DNA of 48,055 nucleotides from assembly GCA_048976805.1 (NCBI GenBank), contig JBHGUR010000076.1, positions 1 to 48,055 of the forward strand. Direction: 5' to 3'. This document shows, one piece after another, positions 33,364-42,232 of this stretch; within the stretch, counting starts at the first letter, position 1, and each line of letters opens with the position of its first letter. Position numbers and translations under genes: made by a program. This DNA comes from Ectobacillus sp048976805. Its GTDB lineage: Bacteria; Bacillota; Bacilli; Bacillales; Bacillaceae_G. The notes under the pieces are model-generated. The model was not told the DNA's origin. It saw only the letters and a list, made by a program, of their open reading frames with translations, and ran no database searches.

Positions 33364-33672
33364 TTATTGCTGATTGCGCTGCAGCGACATGCCGTACGCA
33401 ATGGTTTCGTTTGGCGTGTCGAGGCGGAAGCCTGTTTTATAGTCGATTTTAAGACTATTTCCGATATATTCTTTTGCAAATGTATTCATTAAAACTATAA
33501 CATCATCGTCTGTATACACGACTTCGCTTTCTATAAATTCAGCTAAGGATAATTCAATATCCATAAAAGCGCTGCAGCTATTGCCTGGTTTTACTTCAAT
33601 CTGCACGATAAGCTGATTTGGCCCGATTCTTTTGAATACTTCCCTTGCTTGATCCGTAATCCGTATTTGCAT
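33364..33672 (-). CDS. HesB/IscA-like family protein
   Basis: 102 residues starting MQIRITDQAREVFKRIG, with AAGTGGGTG upstream. The fold is that of HesB-like proteins (beta-rich, DYKTGFRLDTPNET near the end), but the C-terminal Cys-x-Cys pair of true iron-sulphur carriers is missing and only one Cys (about 33) is present. It resembles the Cys-poor HesB-like proteins common in Bacillus. A role in Fe-S assembly is therefore doubtful. Confidence 0.7.
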   Translation of the reverse strand: MQIRITDQAREVFKRIGPNQLIVQIEVKPGNSCSAFMDIELSLAEFIESEVVYTDDDVIVLMNTFAKEYIGNSLKIDYKTGFRLDTPNETIAYGMSLQRNQQ

Positions 33673-33815
33673 GTTTTTTCACCCACTTTCCCGTGTTCAT
33701 TATACACTGTTTGCAGCACTTTGTGGATGGATGTACAAGGCTGCAGGGAGGCAGCGCCGTTTATTTTTTGGAAACTTGCTTATCCTATATATGTAATCTA
33801 CAAGGAGGTATTCGT

Positions 33816-34214
33816 GTGAAAACTTTTAGTGTCCAGTTCCATAAGGAAGATCAAGTGCAAAGCATGAATGTTCAAAAGCTAAGTGAAGAGGATTTTCACC
33901 ATATGACAGAGGGGGGAACGCGGCATTTATTTGAATTAGATACAAACGTCGGCTTTTTTGTTTATTTTGACGCTGAAGATGCCAATGGAAAGGAATCGTA
34001 TCTTGTTTTGCATTATGAAGAGGAAAATGAGGATCCGAGTGCTTGTTATTCTTTTGAATTAAAAGATTTTTACCAATTCGTCGCCTTATATTTAAATGAT
34101 ATGGAATTTTATGAGGAGCTAGATGAGGAAGATGAGGAAGATTACGGGCCGATTCATCATTTGGCGCACCTGATGTACCATATCGTGGAAGATGGAAAAA
34201 CAATCGAGGTGTAG
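33816..34214 (+). CDS. Hypothetical acidic cytoplasmic protein
   Basis: 132 residues from GTG 33816 with CAAGGAGG seven bases upstream; the frame is open to 33693 without a start signal. Two similar beta stretches (VGFFVYFDAED and SYLVLHYEEENED) and a strongly acidic C-terminal loop (EELDEEDEEDYGPIHH). Unrecognised. Confidence 0.7.
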   Translation: MKTFSVQFHKEDQVQSMNVQKLSEEDFHHMTEGGTRHLFELDTNVGFFVYFDAEDANGKESYLVLHYEEENEDPSACYSFELKDFYQFVALYLNDMEFYEELDEEDEEDYGPIHHLAHLMYHIVEDGKTIEV

Positions 34215-34215
34215 C

Positions 34216-34256
34216 AAGACAGCTTGTCGAATTATCGGCAAGCTTTTGTATTTTTT
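34216..34256 (+). terminator. Terminator with a MITE inserted at its T-tract
   Basis: AGCTTGTCG and CGGCAAGCT around AATTAT, followed by TTTGTATTTTTT. The MITE starts right after the last T and duplicates TATTTTTT. Confidence 0.8.
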
Positions 34257-34401
34257 GGCTCTGTTAAAGGCTCATGTTGATTTGGATTCATTTGTTGATT
34301 TGGAACGAAAGGCGGCGGCTCCAGTAGGAAAAGCAACTCGGCCCCGCCCGCGGAAAGCGGCCGCCTGTAATGGAAAATTAACAAACAAGTTTAACAGAAC
34401 C
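34257..34401. mobile_element. MITE-like element, short family (copy B), perfect 8-bp duplication
   Basis: 145 bp from GGCTCTGTTAAA to TTTAACAGAACC. Perfect direct repeats TATTTTTT flank it (34249-34256 and 34402-34409). The interior matches copy A (21959), except for an 18-bp internal tandem duplication of TGTTGATTTGG-type sequence near the left end, which explains the greater length. Confidence 0.88.
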
Positions 34402-34409
34402 TATTTTTT

Positions 34410-34667
34410 ATATGGAAAGAAAGTATAAGTTTCGGGGATATGTCTAGCTTCCTACGCTGCTGAAAAAGGCGGGCTTTGTCCGCTTTTCTTATATGGTAGG
34501 GAAGCGTTGCCTATTTCATGCACGGAAAGGTGTACTAAAACAAAAATAATAAAAAAATATATATTTCCTAAAATTAATAGAGTTCAAGAAATGAAATTAT
34601 ATGATATATTTTTAATATAAAAATATTGATAGAAATATATAAAAATATTTTAAGGAGCAGGCAATTT
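34410..34667. other. AT-rich leader region of the BMP-MCP operon
   Basis: Holds a weak GCGG...CCGC hairpin followed by TTTTCTT (about 34464-34494), then about 130 very AT-rich bases up to the lipoprotein gene. A promoter must lie here, but many T/A-rich hexamers fit and I cannot choose one. No ORF. Confidence 0.4.
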
Positions 34668-35654
34668 ATGAAGCAACCATTATACGTTTTATTTTTTTTG
34701 TTTGCAGTTATTTTGTCATTAACGGGATGTGCACAAAAAGATAGCAAGAATAAGGACAGGGAAAAAGTTACGATTGGCATTATGTTACCGGACATCGGAT
34801 TAGGGGATCAATCTTTCTCTGATTCGGCCTTTACTGGACTAGAACAAGCCCGGAATGAGCTTGGAATTTTATTTGACTACCGTGAACTTGCTGATACGAA
34901 AACATATGAGAAGGGATTAACAGAGCTTGTTGAACAAGGAAATGATTTAGTTGTCGGATTAGGGTTTGCGATGCAAGAGGACTTAGAGAAAGTGGCGAAA
35001 AAATTTCCAAAGCAAAAGTTTTTATTAATAGACGGAACTTCGCAATTGCCTAATGTGTATAGCGTTACATTTAAAGAACATGAAGGGTCGTATTTAATCG
35101 GCGTTTTGGCCGGAATGAAAACAAAAACAAACAAGGTCGGCTTTATCGGCGGGTTAAATGTACCGCTTATTAATAAGTTTGCTGCCGGCTTTGAACAAGG
35201 CGTAAAGGAAGTCAATCCGAGCGCCCAAGTTTTAATTGAGTATGCAGGAACGTTTGGAGACGATAAACTCGGCAAAAACATAGCGCAAAACATGATTGCA
35301 AACGGAGCGGATTTCGTTTATCCAGCTGCTGGTTTTACAGGAGTCGGTTCTATTCTTGCCGCACAGGAAAATAATGTGTATGCATTCGGTGTAGATAGCG
35401 ACCAGTATTTTATTGCGGAGAAGGCTGTTGTGTCTTCTATGTTAAAAAAGATAGATGTTGCGATGTTTGAAGTAGCTAAACAGATGGTAAGGGACGGGAA
35501 ATTGCGGGAGCGGAACATGGAGCTTGGCATTGCCGAAAAAGGAGTTGGCTTGGCACCTGTTCGCGTATTGCCGCTTTCTGATCAAGAACAGACCCGGATA
35601 GCCGCACTTATCAATGACATTTCCAAAAATAATAAAAAAATCAATGATAAATAG
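34668..35654 (+). CDS. BMP-family lipoprotein (Med/BmpA type)
   Basis: 328 residues from ATG 34668 (AAGGAGCAGG upstream). Signal peptide with lipobox LTGC (Cys21), so it is anchored outside the membrane. BMP (basic membrane protein) periplasmic-binding fold: TIGIMLPDIGLGDQSFSDSA, KVGFIGGLNVPLINKFAAGF and VYAFGVDSDQYF. Relatives bind nucleosides or similar ligands and normally feed ABC importers. No permease or ATPase is nearby; the next gene, 21 bp away, is a chemoreceptor. The simplest idea is that this protein presents its ligand to that receptor. Confidence 0.92.
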   Translation: MKQPLYVLFFLFAVILSLTGCAQKDSKNKDREKVTIGIMLPDIGLGDQSFSDSAFTGLEQARNELGILFDYRELADTKTYEKGLTELVEQGNDLVVGLGFAMQEDLEKVAKKFPKQKFLLIDGTSQLPNVYSVTFKEHEGSYLIGVLAGMKTKTNKVGFIGGLNVPLINKFAAGFEQGVKEVNPSAQVLIEYAGTFGDDKLGKNIAQNMIANGADFVYPAAGFTGVGSILAAQENNVYAFGVDSDQYFIAEKAVVSSMLKKIDVAMFEVAKQMVRDGKLRERNMELGIAEKGVGLAPVRVLPLSDQEQTRIAALINDISKNNKKINDK

Positions 35655-35675
35655 CTGTGGAGGTGAAGGCGATAT

Positions 35676-37325
35676 ATGAAAATGAAACAAAAGCTCATGC
35701 TGATTTCACTAGTTCCTCTCCTTATTGCGAGCGGAATTATCGCGTCGATTATTTTTCAAATGAATGCCATCCGGGCGAATAGCTCTGCCGATGTCAAAAA
35801 TCTCGTGTACGTCGAGCAATTGGATGGTGCGTTGCTATCTATCCAAACGTCTTTAAACAATTACTATTTTAGCGCAACGGATGCAAATGCGAATGATGTG
35901 CGAGAGAAACTAAAGAAAGCGCAAGATATTATAAAAACGCTCAATCAAATGGTACTGGCAAAGGAACAAAGCGCCCAGCTTGACAAGATTGAAAGAAAGC
36001 TAAAGACATTACAAGCCGATACAGAGGTTTTAATAAAGAAAAAAGAAAACGCACAGGCAAAAAAGCAATCAATTCGTATAAAAGGAATTGCCAATGACTT
36101 ATACTTATTAAAAATGCAGGCGACTGGCAAGTATGAAGAAGGACAAAAGCAGTTAAATGAAAAAATTGACTTTATTCGTATTTTTTCTACTGTAGTTGCG
36201 ATTGTATTGCTGGTGGGTGCAGGAATTGTTGTTTACTGGCAAGCAAGCCGGTTAGCTAAGTCTATCGAAGAACTATCGCAACATGCGCAGGCTGTCGCTA
36301 ATGGGGATTTGACAGTCCGTACAGCGGAAATGACGACAAATGATGAGCTTGGCGTGCTAAACCGTTCTTTCCATAAAATGATAGAGGCACTAAAGGAAAT
36401 ATTGGGGGCTGTTCATACAACCGCACACAACTTAGCTGCAGCTGCAGAGGAATTGAGCGCAGGTGCCGATGAAACGAGCAACGGCGCGGAACAGATTGCA
36501 GCTGCTATAGGAGAAATCGCAACAGGTGCGGAAAAACAAACGGTTATGGCGCAAGAAAGCGCGCGCGAAGCAGAAGAAGCCGTGGCTGGCGTGGCACGTA
36601 TTGCGCAAAGCGCTGCAACAGTTACAGATTTAACGGAAGCTACGAAACAACAGGCGCTGGATGGACAGCAAGCTGTAACACAAACCGTTCAGCAAATGAA
36701 CTTTATTCATGCCTCAGTCGACCGAACAGACGAATCTATTAAGGCGTTGTCTAACAAATCTAAAGAAATCGGCGAAATTATGAATATGATTACGCATATC
36801 GCCAAGCAAACAAATTTGCTGGCGTTAAATGCGGCGATTGAAGCGGCGCGAGCCGGAGAGAGCGGCAGAGGCTTCGCGATTGTTGCGGAAGAAGTGCGGA
36901 AGCTGGCAGAACAAACAGCAAGCTCAGCGGAGCAAATTCACGAAATTATTCGGGAGGTCCAAGACGAAACGACAACATCAGTACAATCTATTAATGATGT
37001 AAAAGAAAAGGTAAAAGAAGGCATGCGCGTTACGAACGAGGCAGCAAGGAAATTTGAGGAGATTGTAGGGGGCATGGTCGATGTTGTGGCGCGGATTTAT
37101 GACATTAGTACAACATCCGAGCGTATTTCCAAAGGTTCAAAAGAGGTAGCAGCATCTGTTAAGGAAATGGCGAATGTAGCCAAGCAAACAAGTGAAAATA
37201 CAAGCCATGTTGCGGCAGCTTCGGAAGAGCAGCTTGCCTCTATGGAGGAAATTAGAGCATCTGCAGATTCGCTGACTATAATGGCGGAAGAGTTGCAACG
37301 TATAGTACAACGTTTTAAAATTTAA
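35676..37325 (+). CDS. Methyl-accepting chemotaxis protein
   Basis: 549 residues, ATG start with GGAGGTGAAGG upstream. First transmembrane helix about 7-27, a helical extracellular sensor of about 140 residues (four-helix-bundle type), second helix about 168-190, HAMP domain about 190-245, then a long signalling coiled coil. The kinase-coupling tip is IAKQTNLLALNAAIEAARAG then GRGFAIVAEEVRKLAEQ. The last residues are RIVQRFKI. It forms an operon with the BMP lipoprotein, so the pair probably senses a nucleoside-like ligand indirectly. No other chemotaxis genes are present. Confidence 0.96.
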   Translation: MKMKQKLMLISLVPLLIASGIIASIIFQMNAIRANSSADVKNLVYVEQLDGALLSIQTSLNNYYFSATDANANDVREKLKKAQDIIKTLNQMVLAKEQSAQLDKIERKLKTLQADTEVLIKKKENAQAKKQSIRIKGIANDLYLLKMQATGKYEEGQKQLNEKIDFIRIFSTVVAIVLLVGAGIVVYWQASRLAKSIEELSQHAQAVANGDLTVRTAEMTTNDELGVLNRSFHKMIEALKEILGAVHTTAHNLAAAAEELSAGADETSNGAEQIAAAIGEIATGAEKQTVMAQESAREAEEAVAGVARIAQSAATVTDLTEATKQQALDGQQAVTQTVQQMNFIHASVDRTDESIKALSNKSKEIGEIMNMITHIAKQTNLLALNAAIEAARAGESGRGFAIVAEEVRKLAEQTASSAEQIHEIIREVQDETTTSVQSINDVKEKVKEGMRVTNEAARKFEEIVGGMVDVVARIYDISTTSERISKGSKEVAASVKEMANVAKQTSENTSHVAAASEEQLASMEEIRASADSLTIMAEELQRIVQRFKI

Positions 37326-37398
37326 TTTCACAAGGCTATATTAAACGCTACTATTTATATAGCACAATTTCAACACTATACTTTAACATAGAGTTTTA

Positions 37399-37430
37399 CA
37401 AAAGGCGCTTTCATAGGAGAGCGCCTTTTG
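37399..37430. terminator. Bidirectional terminator
   Basis: CAAAAGGCGCT and AGCGCCTTTTG hairpin between the MCP gene and the convergent zinc-ribbon gene. Confidence 0.88.
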
Positions 37431-37442
37431 TATTTGTACTGT

Positions 37443-37688
37443 TTACACTGAACGGCTTTGTGCCATTTTAATAAACATTTCTGGATTTTCGATTAATCCG
37501 CATGTGGCGCACTGTACCTTATAGGAAGGTCCATGATACAGCAGGTGAAATGGACCGGCCGTTTCGCCGCTGTATTCTTCTTGAATGTCTCCGGTTTGCG
37601 GATCTACTTTAACGGGGCGAGCGTTTTGTTCAATCATATTAAAACGCGTTCTATTCGTTTTGCAGCTCGGACATAGCATTGGTTCCAT
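37443..37688 (-). CDS. Small zinc-ribbon protein
   Basis: 81 residues, ATG start with GGAGGTGTG upstream. Two Cys pairs, MLCPSCKTN (about 5-8) and VQCATCGLIEN (about 59-62), form a likely zinc ribbon. The middle is polar with a GPFHLLYHGPSY segment. It is unrecognised, probably a soluble metal-binding protein or nucleic-acid adaptor. Confidence 0.75.
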   Translation of the reverse strand: MEPMLCPSCKTNRTRFNMIEQNARPVKVDPQTGDIQEEYSGETAGPFHLLYHGPSYKVQCATCGLIENPEMFIKMAQSRSV

Positions 37689-37785
37689 ATAAACACACCT
37701 CCGTTATTAGCATGTGAGCAGGCAAAGCAGTTTATTCACAAACAGCATGCGGATAAGGGGGTGCGGCAACATCAGATTTGTCAAA

Positions 37786-38952
37786 CTAAAATATTCCGCT
37801 TTCCTTTATATGAAGCACCGCTTGCTTAAGTGTTTCTTCGTCTTGAACAAGGGCAATTCTCACATAGCCTTCTCCGGTTGGACCAAATGCTTGCCCAGGT
37901 GTCACTACAACATGTGCCCGGTCTATTAAGGTATACGTAAAATCGATAGAATTCCAGCCGCTTGGTATTTTTGCCCAAATGAACATGCTCCCTTTCGGCT
38001 TTTCCACTGCCCAACCGATAGAGGTAAGGCCATCTACAAGCACGTCTCTGCGCCTTTGATAAATAGCCCGGTTTGTTTTGCAAAACGCAGCGCCGTTTTG
38101 CAGAGCTGCTACAGCCGCTTTTTGTATAGGCAAGAAAACGCCGTAATCAAGATTTGATTTTAGCTGGTGAACTTTATGAATTATTTCTTCGTTGCCGGCG
38201 AGATAGCCGATGCGGCATCCGGCCATGTTGAAGCTTTTAGAAAGCGAATTCATTTCTGCCCCTACTTCTTTTGCGCCCGGGATGGAAAGGAAACTCATCG
38301 GCTTTTCATCATCGAAATATAATTCACTGTATGCAAAATCATGGACAATCACAATATCATATTTTTTCGCAAATGCAATTGCTGAAGCGAAAAATGCTTC
38401 ATCCGCCATAACGGGTACAGGATTGCCGGGAAAATTTAAAATCATGAGCTTTGCTCGTTCTGCAATCTGTTCAGGGATTTCATTAAAATTTGGCAAAAAA
38501 TGATTTTCTTCACGCAAGGGCATCATGTAAGGGATGGCGCCGGCAATTGCAATTCCGGTTGCGTAGGCTGTATAGCCCGGGTCCGGAACAAGCACATAAT
38601 CGCCAGGATCGGCAAATACCATTGGCAGGTGGACAAGGCCGTCTTGTGAGCCTATTAATTGAAGAATTTCACGATGAGGATCTAGAAAAACATTATAGTT
38701 TTCCTTGTAATATCCGGAAACCGCCTCATAAAACTCTTGTGTGCCTGTGAGGCTATAGCCGTAATAATCCTGCCGTGAAGCGGCGTTTGTAAGGGCATGA
38801 ATCACGCAATCGGGAGGCGGCATATCCGGGCTGCCGATGCTTAAATCAATTATTGTATGTCCATTGGAAATTTTCCCCTTTTTATAGGCTGCTAATTCAC
38901 TGAAGATAGAGGGCTGAAATGCTTTCATTCGCTTTGCGGTAATTTTATTCAT
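37786..38952 (-). CDS. PLP-dependent aminotransferase class I (LL-DAP aminotransferase-like)
   Basis: 388 residues, ATG start with AAGGAGCAG upstream. Fold-type I aminotransferase: DLSIGSPDMPPP near the N-terminus, IGSQDGLVHLPMV, LILNFPGNP-like segment (LMILNFPGNPVPV; Pro-Val replaces the usual Pro-Thr), VHDFAYSELYFD, and the PLP lysine in SLSKSFNMAGCRIGY (about Lys237). The family contains DapL, which makes LL-diaminopimelate, and alanine/aspartate-type enzymes. No lysine-pathway gene is near, so specificity is open. Monocistronic. Confidence 0.9.
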   Translation of the reverse strand: MNKITAKRMKAFQPSIFSELAAYKKGKISNGHTIIDLSIGSPDMPPPDCVIHALTNAASRQDYYGYSLTGTQEFYEAVSGYYKENYNVFLDPHREILQLIGSQDGLVHLPMVFADPGDYVLVPDPGYTAYATGIAIAGAIPYMMPLREENHFLPNFNEIPEQIAERAKLMILNFPGNPVPVMADEAFFASAIAFAKKYDIVIVHDFAYSELYFDDEKPMSFLSIPGAKEVGAEMNSLSKSFNMAGCRIGYLAGNEEIIHKVHQLKSNLDYGVFLPIQKAAVAALQNGAAFCKTNRAIYQRRRDVLVDGLTSIGWAVEKPKGSMFIWAKIPSGWNSIDFTYTLIDRAHVVVTPGQAFGPTGEGYVRIALVQDEETLKQAVLHIKESGIF

Positions 38953-39088
38953 GTCTGCTGCTCCTTTCGTTCAATCAGTAGTTACAATATTTTTATTTTA
39001 TCATAATGTTTGGAATATTGTTAAAAACGGATTGCAAAGAGGGAAAATTCTTATTTGAAAAGCGGTATCATAGTGTTTGGGTAAAAAT

Positions 39089-39118
39089 AAAACCCCGCCT
39101 GCAGCCAGGCGGGGTTTT
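39089..39118. terminator. Bidirectional terminator
   Basis: AAAACCCCGCCT and AGGCGGGGTTTT around GCAGCC; ends the acetate permease transcript (-). Confidence 0.9.
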
Positions 39119-39119
39119 A

Positions 39120-39788
39120 TTAATGTTTAACCTTGAATTTCTGAGGATGTACAACTTGTTTTTCAATTGGGCCTTTTGGGATAATCCCTAAAGGAGCACC
39201 TAAAGATAAAATTGTTCTTCCGAAGAAGTTATTCAAGAATACAGCACCACAAGCATAAAAGCCAAGAAGGGAGATAGCAAATTCGGAATATGCGCCAAGC
39301 TTAGAGAAAAGTGCGGGATTAATGCCAAGAGCCGCCATACCGAGAGAGAACAGTAATACGTCGATTAAAGTTAAGATTGCAGCAAATACTTTGTTCGCTT
39401 CGTAAGCAGCAACTGTAACGAATAAAGAGAAGATTAAATAGCCGAAAAAGGCAAAGGCAATTTGTCTTGGATCTGCGTCTTTTCCGATATCTCCAAACCA
39501 GCCGAGGCTGATTGCCCAATGGGTAGCAACTCCCATCCAAAACAATCCGTAAGCGCCTAATACAATCGCGCCGAAATAATTATTTTTCTTAAAGTCGATA
39601 AGTGAAGCCCAAATCTGTGCAATTGCCCCTAGAAATATCGCCCACGGAATGACAAACGTATTGCCTGTTGTCCATCCCAGTTTTGCCGAAGCCGCAACGA
39701 AAGTGACCATTGATAAGCCGAAAACTCCGAGTGCAGTCGGATCCGACATAACAATTTTTGTTTCAATTGTTTTTGTTTCATTTCCCAT
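39120..39788 (-). CDS. satP: Acetate uptake transporter, GPR1/FUN34/YaaH family
   Basis: 222 residues from ATG 39788 (MGNETKTIETK), with ATGGGGGTAT as ribosome binding site; the upstream ATG at 39803 lies in it. Six hydrophobic helices. The family signature appears as SDPTALGVFGLSMVTF near the N-terminus. Members such as SatP and AceP move acetate or succinate with protons. A strong promoter (39904-39932) followed by a 14-bp perfect palindrome suggests repressor control. Confidence 0.92.
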   Translation of the reverse strand: MGNETKTIETKIVMSDPTALGVFGLSMVTFVAASAKLGWTTGNTFVIPWAIFLGAIAQIWASLIDFKKNNYFGAIVLGAYGLFWMGVATHWAISLGWFGDIGKDADPRQIAFAFFGYLIFSLFVTVAAYEANKVFAAILTLIDVLLFSLGMAALGINPALFSKLGAYSEFAISLLGFYACGAVFLNNFFGRTILSLGAPLGIIPKGPIEKQVVHPQKFKVKH

Positions 39789-39873
39789 TCCATATACCCC
39801 CAATGTTCAAATGTTTCAGCTTGTCTGTTTTTTGCAGAGCAACAGACTGTCCCCCTTTACAACTTTAACAGAA

Positions 39874-39932
39874 AACGAGCGCTCGTTCATGCTGTTATAT
39901 AATAGTATAGACTGAATTGACAGGCTTTTCAA
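39874..39932 (-). promoter_or_regulatory. satP promoter and palindromic operator
   Basis: Minus-strand TTGAAA (39932-39927), a 17-bp spacer and TATACT (39909-39904). AACGAGCGCTCGTT (39874-39887), a perfect 14-bp palindrome, lies about 10-25 bp after the expected start point. The position and form suit a TetR-type repressor that blocks elongation. No such regulator is encoded within several kb. Confidence 0.72.
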
Positions 39933-40339
39933 TAAAATTCGGCAGTTTTGTGATAATTTTTTACATTTTCTACACCATTAGGTAAATGCGAGTGTTTTTC
40001 TGTTTTATAACAGTTTAAGTATGTGAATTATAAAGTTTGTTCAGTATTGGAATGAAAATTGAATTTAATCAAAATATGAATTGCTGAAATTATGTTCAAG
40101 GAGTACTTTATTAATAAGTTTGATCTAACCAAAAATAAAAAAAGCAAGATATATCTTGCTGTAAAGTTTCATGCAAGCATTCTATTCCGCAGGCAGTTAG
40201 GAGCCAATAATATGGTATGGAACACGTCTCTTTCACATAAGATATTTTAAAATAGGGAAAAGATATATCCGGCGTTTAATTATCGCTTAATTTAGCATAA
40301 AGTAAAAGGCTCTTTTTAAGAATGTATGTGCTTGCTATT
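39933..40339. other. Intergenic region with one minus-strand terminator
   Basis: 407 AT-rich bases. GCAAGATATATCTTGC followed on the - strand by T7ATTTTT (40132-40159) is a good intrinsic terminator for comFB, about 180 bp beyond its stop. The stretch 40160-40339 is thus probably transcribed as a long 3' UTR. I see no ORF or known RNA motif in it. Confidence 0.5.
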
Positions 40340-40624
40340 TTATAAAATATTATTTGTTATATCATGTCTTGGGTTGTTTTCGATTTGCACGGCAGCAAAC
40401 ATTAGTGTTTTCATAATATCTTGTCTTAAATGCATGTTTGTATAAGCAGCTTTAATTAAAATTTCCCCTTTTTGTGTTGAAGCATATTTCGGAGGGGTGC
40501 GGTTTAACGCAAGGGCTAATATATCGCTTTTACATTCCTTACATGGGCACTTTAAGGTATGTTGTTTACAAAACTCCTGAAAGACCTCTGCGACAATGGT
40601 TTCCATAATATTTGTTACATTCAT
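40340..40624 (-). CDS. comFB: ComFB-like late competence protein
   Basis: 94 residues from ATG 40624 (AGAGGATA upstream); the longer frame to 40684 lacks a start signal. The pattern NIMETIVAEVFQEFC, then CPCKECKSDILALALNRTPP with four Cys, YASTQKGE and a C-terminal ENNPRH matches ComFB. ComFB-type domains have been linked to cyclic dinucleotide binding in other bacteria, but the role in Bacillus is unclear. Here it is not in a comF operon. Confidence 0.9.
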   Translation of the reverse strand: MNVTNIMETIVAEVFQEFCKQHTLKCPCKECKSDILALALNRTPPKYASTQKGEILIKAAYTNMHLRQDIMKTLMFAAVQIENNPRHDITNNIL

Positions 40625-40770
40625 TTTATATCCTCTTTTCTTGTATATTAAACTTCTATACTTTTCATATTTCAACAACTTCAATTTAACGTAGTTTTGG
40701 TGCGCTATGTCAAGTGCTTTACATAATGCAAAATAAAGTTTGCTAAAGGTTTACAATTGCAACAAGGAGC

Positions 40771-40786
40771 TGTGATTCCAATCATA
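40771..40786 (+). promoter_or_regulatory. Fnr/Crp-type site upstream of the radical SAM gene
   Basis: TGTGATTCCAATCATA matches TGTGA-N6-TCACA at 9 of 10 defined positions and is a near-perfect inverted repeat. It lies 59 bp before the start codon. In Bacillus, Fnr uses this consensus to activate genes without oxygen, which fits an oxygen-sensitive radical SAM enzyme. Predicted only. Confidence 0.5.
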
Positions 40787-40844
40787 TATCGAAGAAGGTA
40801 TGGCGTTATACAATAAAAGTATTATATGGTTGGAGGTTTTTTGT

Positions 40845-41963
40845 ATGGAGCTGGATTTTCACAAAAACCCATTTATCGTCATTTGGGAGCTGACACGCGC
40901 CTGTGAATTAAAATGCTTGCATTGCCGTGCGGAAGCACAGTATCATCGCGATCCGCGGGAATTGACATTTGAAGAAGGAAAGAAATTAATTGATGATATT
41001 TATGAAATGAACAATCCGTTGCTCGTTTTCACAGGGGGCGATCCGTTAATGCGCCCAGACGTATTTGATATTGCGAAATATGCGATTGATAAAGGACTGC
41101 GCGTTTCCATGACTCCGAGCGCGACTCCAAATGTTACGAAAGAGGCAATTGAAAAGGCGAAAGAAGTCGGCCTTGCTCGTTGGGCCTTTAGTCTCGATGG
41201 ACCAAACGCTGAAATTCATGATCGGTTTCGCGGAACGGGCGGTTCATTTGATTTGACGATGAATGCGATTCAATACTTGCACGAATTGGAAATTCCAATT
41301 CAAATTAACACGGTTATTTCCCGTTACAATATACATGTCCTAGAGGAAATGGCCCAGCTTGTAGAAGAGTTGAATTGTGTATTATGGAGCGTCTTTTTCC
41401 TCGTTCCGACAGGCAGGGGGAAAAGTGATGATATGATTTCTCCGGCTGAACATGAAAAAGTGTTTCGTTGGCTGTATCAATTAAGCAAAAAAGTGCCGTT
41501 CGATATTAAAACAACAGCCGCGCAGCATTACAGAAGAGTGGTGCTGCAGGAGAAAATGAGGGAGAATAAGGATACATCGGGAGAAGTAAATTACCAAAAC
41601 GTTCTTTCTCAAGGAAAAACGGGGTTGGTTGATGGATTAGGCCGCGCGCCTAAAGGGGTGAATGACGGAAACGGATTCGTGTTCATTTCCCATATAGGCG
41701 ATGTATATCCAAGCGGTCTGCTGCCAATTAAGGCAGGGAATATTCGCGAAACGGCGCTAGCGGATATTTACCGCCATTCTCCATTATTCCAAGACTTGCG
41801 CAATCCGGATAAGTTTAAAGGAAAATGCGGTGTATGCGAGTTCCGCTACGTTTGCGGCGGGTCCCGTTCCCGCGCTTACGCAGCAACCGGTGATTATATG
41901 GAAAGCGAACCGTACTGCGTGTACGTGCCGAAAGTTCTTCGGAAAGAAAAAAGGGTAAAATGA
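40845..41963 (+). CDS. Radical SAM/SPASM protein (TIGR04053-like, NirJ-related)
   Basis: 372 residues from ATG 40845 (TTGGAGG upstream; the frame is open to 40800). Radical SAM cluster motif CELKCLHC (about 19-26) with FTGGDPLMRP next. The C-terminal SPASM-type region is CGVCEFRYVCGGSRSRAYAA and a last Cys in SEPYC. Length and arrangement agree with the TIGR04053 group, related to haem d1/haem biosynthesis proteins NirJ and AhbC/AhbD. No haem gene is adjacent. An Fnr-like site upstream suggests anaerobic expression. The substrate is unknown. Confidence 0.9.
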   Translation: MELDFHKNPFIVIWELTRACELKCLHCRAEAQYHRDPRELTFEEGKKLIDDIYEMNNPLLVFTGGDPLMRPDVFDIAKYAIDKGLRVSMTPSATPNVTKEAIEKAKEVGLARWAFSLDGPNAEIHDRFRGTGGSFDLTMNAIQYLHELEIPIQINTVISRYNIHVLEEMAQLVEELNCVLWSVFFLVPTGRGKSDDMISPAEHEKVFRWLYQLSKKVPFDIKTTAAQHYRRVVLQEKMRENKDTSGEVNYQNVLSQGKTGLVDGLGRAPKGVNDGNGFVFISHIGDVYPSGLLPIKAGNIRETALADIYRHSPLFQDLRNPDKFKGKCGVCEFRYVCGGSRSRAYAATGDYMESEPYCVYVPKVLRKEKRVK

Positions 41964-41974
41964 ATAGTTTAATC

Positions 41975-42004
41975 AAAACCCCATTTGTCCCCCAATGGGG
42001 TTTT
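41975..42004 (+). terminator. Terminator after the radical SAM gene
   Basis: AAAACCCCATT and AATGGGGTTTT hairpin. Confidence 0.9.
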
Positions 42005-42232
42005 GTCTGTAGGAGGATAAGAGAGTTTGATGCAGCCGATATTTCCTGGTTTTGTGTTTATTATTTCGAGGATGCGCCCAAAATTTGTCGCATTTCAATC
42101 AAAATAATAGCAGTTTTTAAGGTAACAGAGCGGTTATTGTCTTAATATGCGCTTGCCTAGGGAATAAAGTGTGGAAAGTGGTGAGTTTGCAAAAAAAGCA
42201 AATATAAGATGCAAACCATATTAATATATAAC

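Noticed and set aside
34192..34428. 78-codon open frame across the MITE at 34257
   Set aside because: It runs through the element's GC-rich core with no ribosome binding site and is not conserved between copies.
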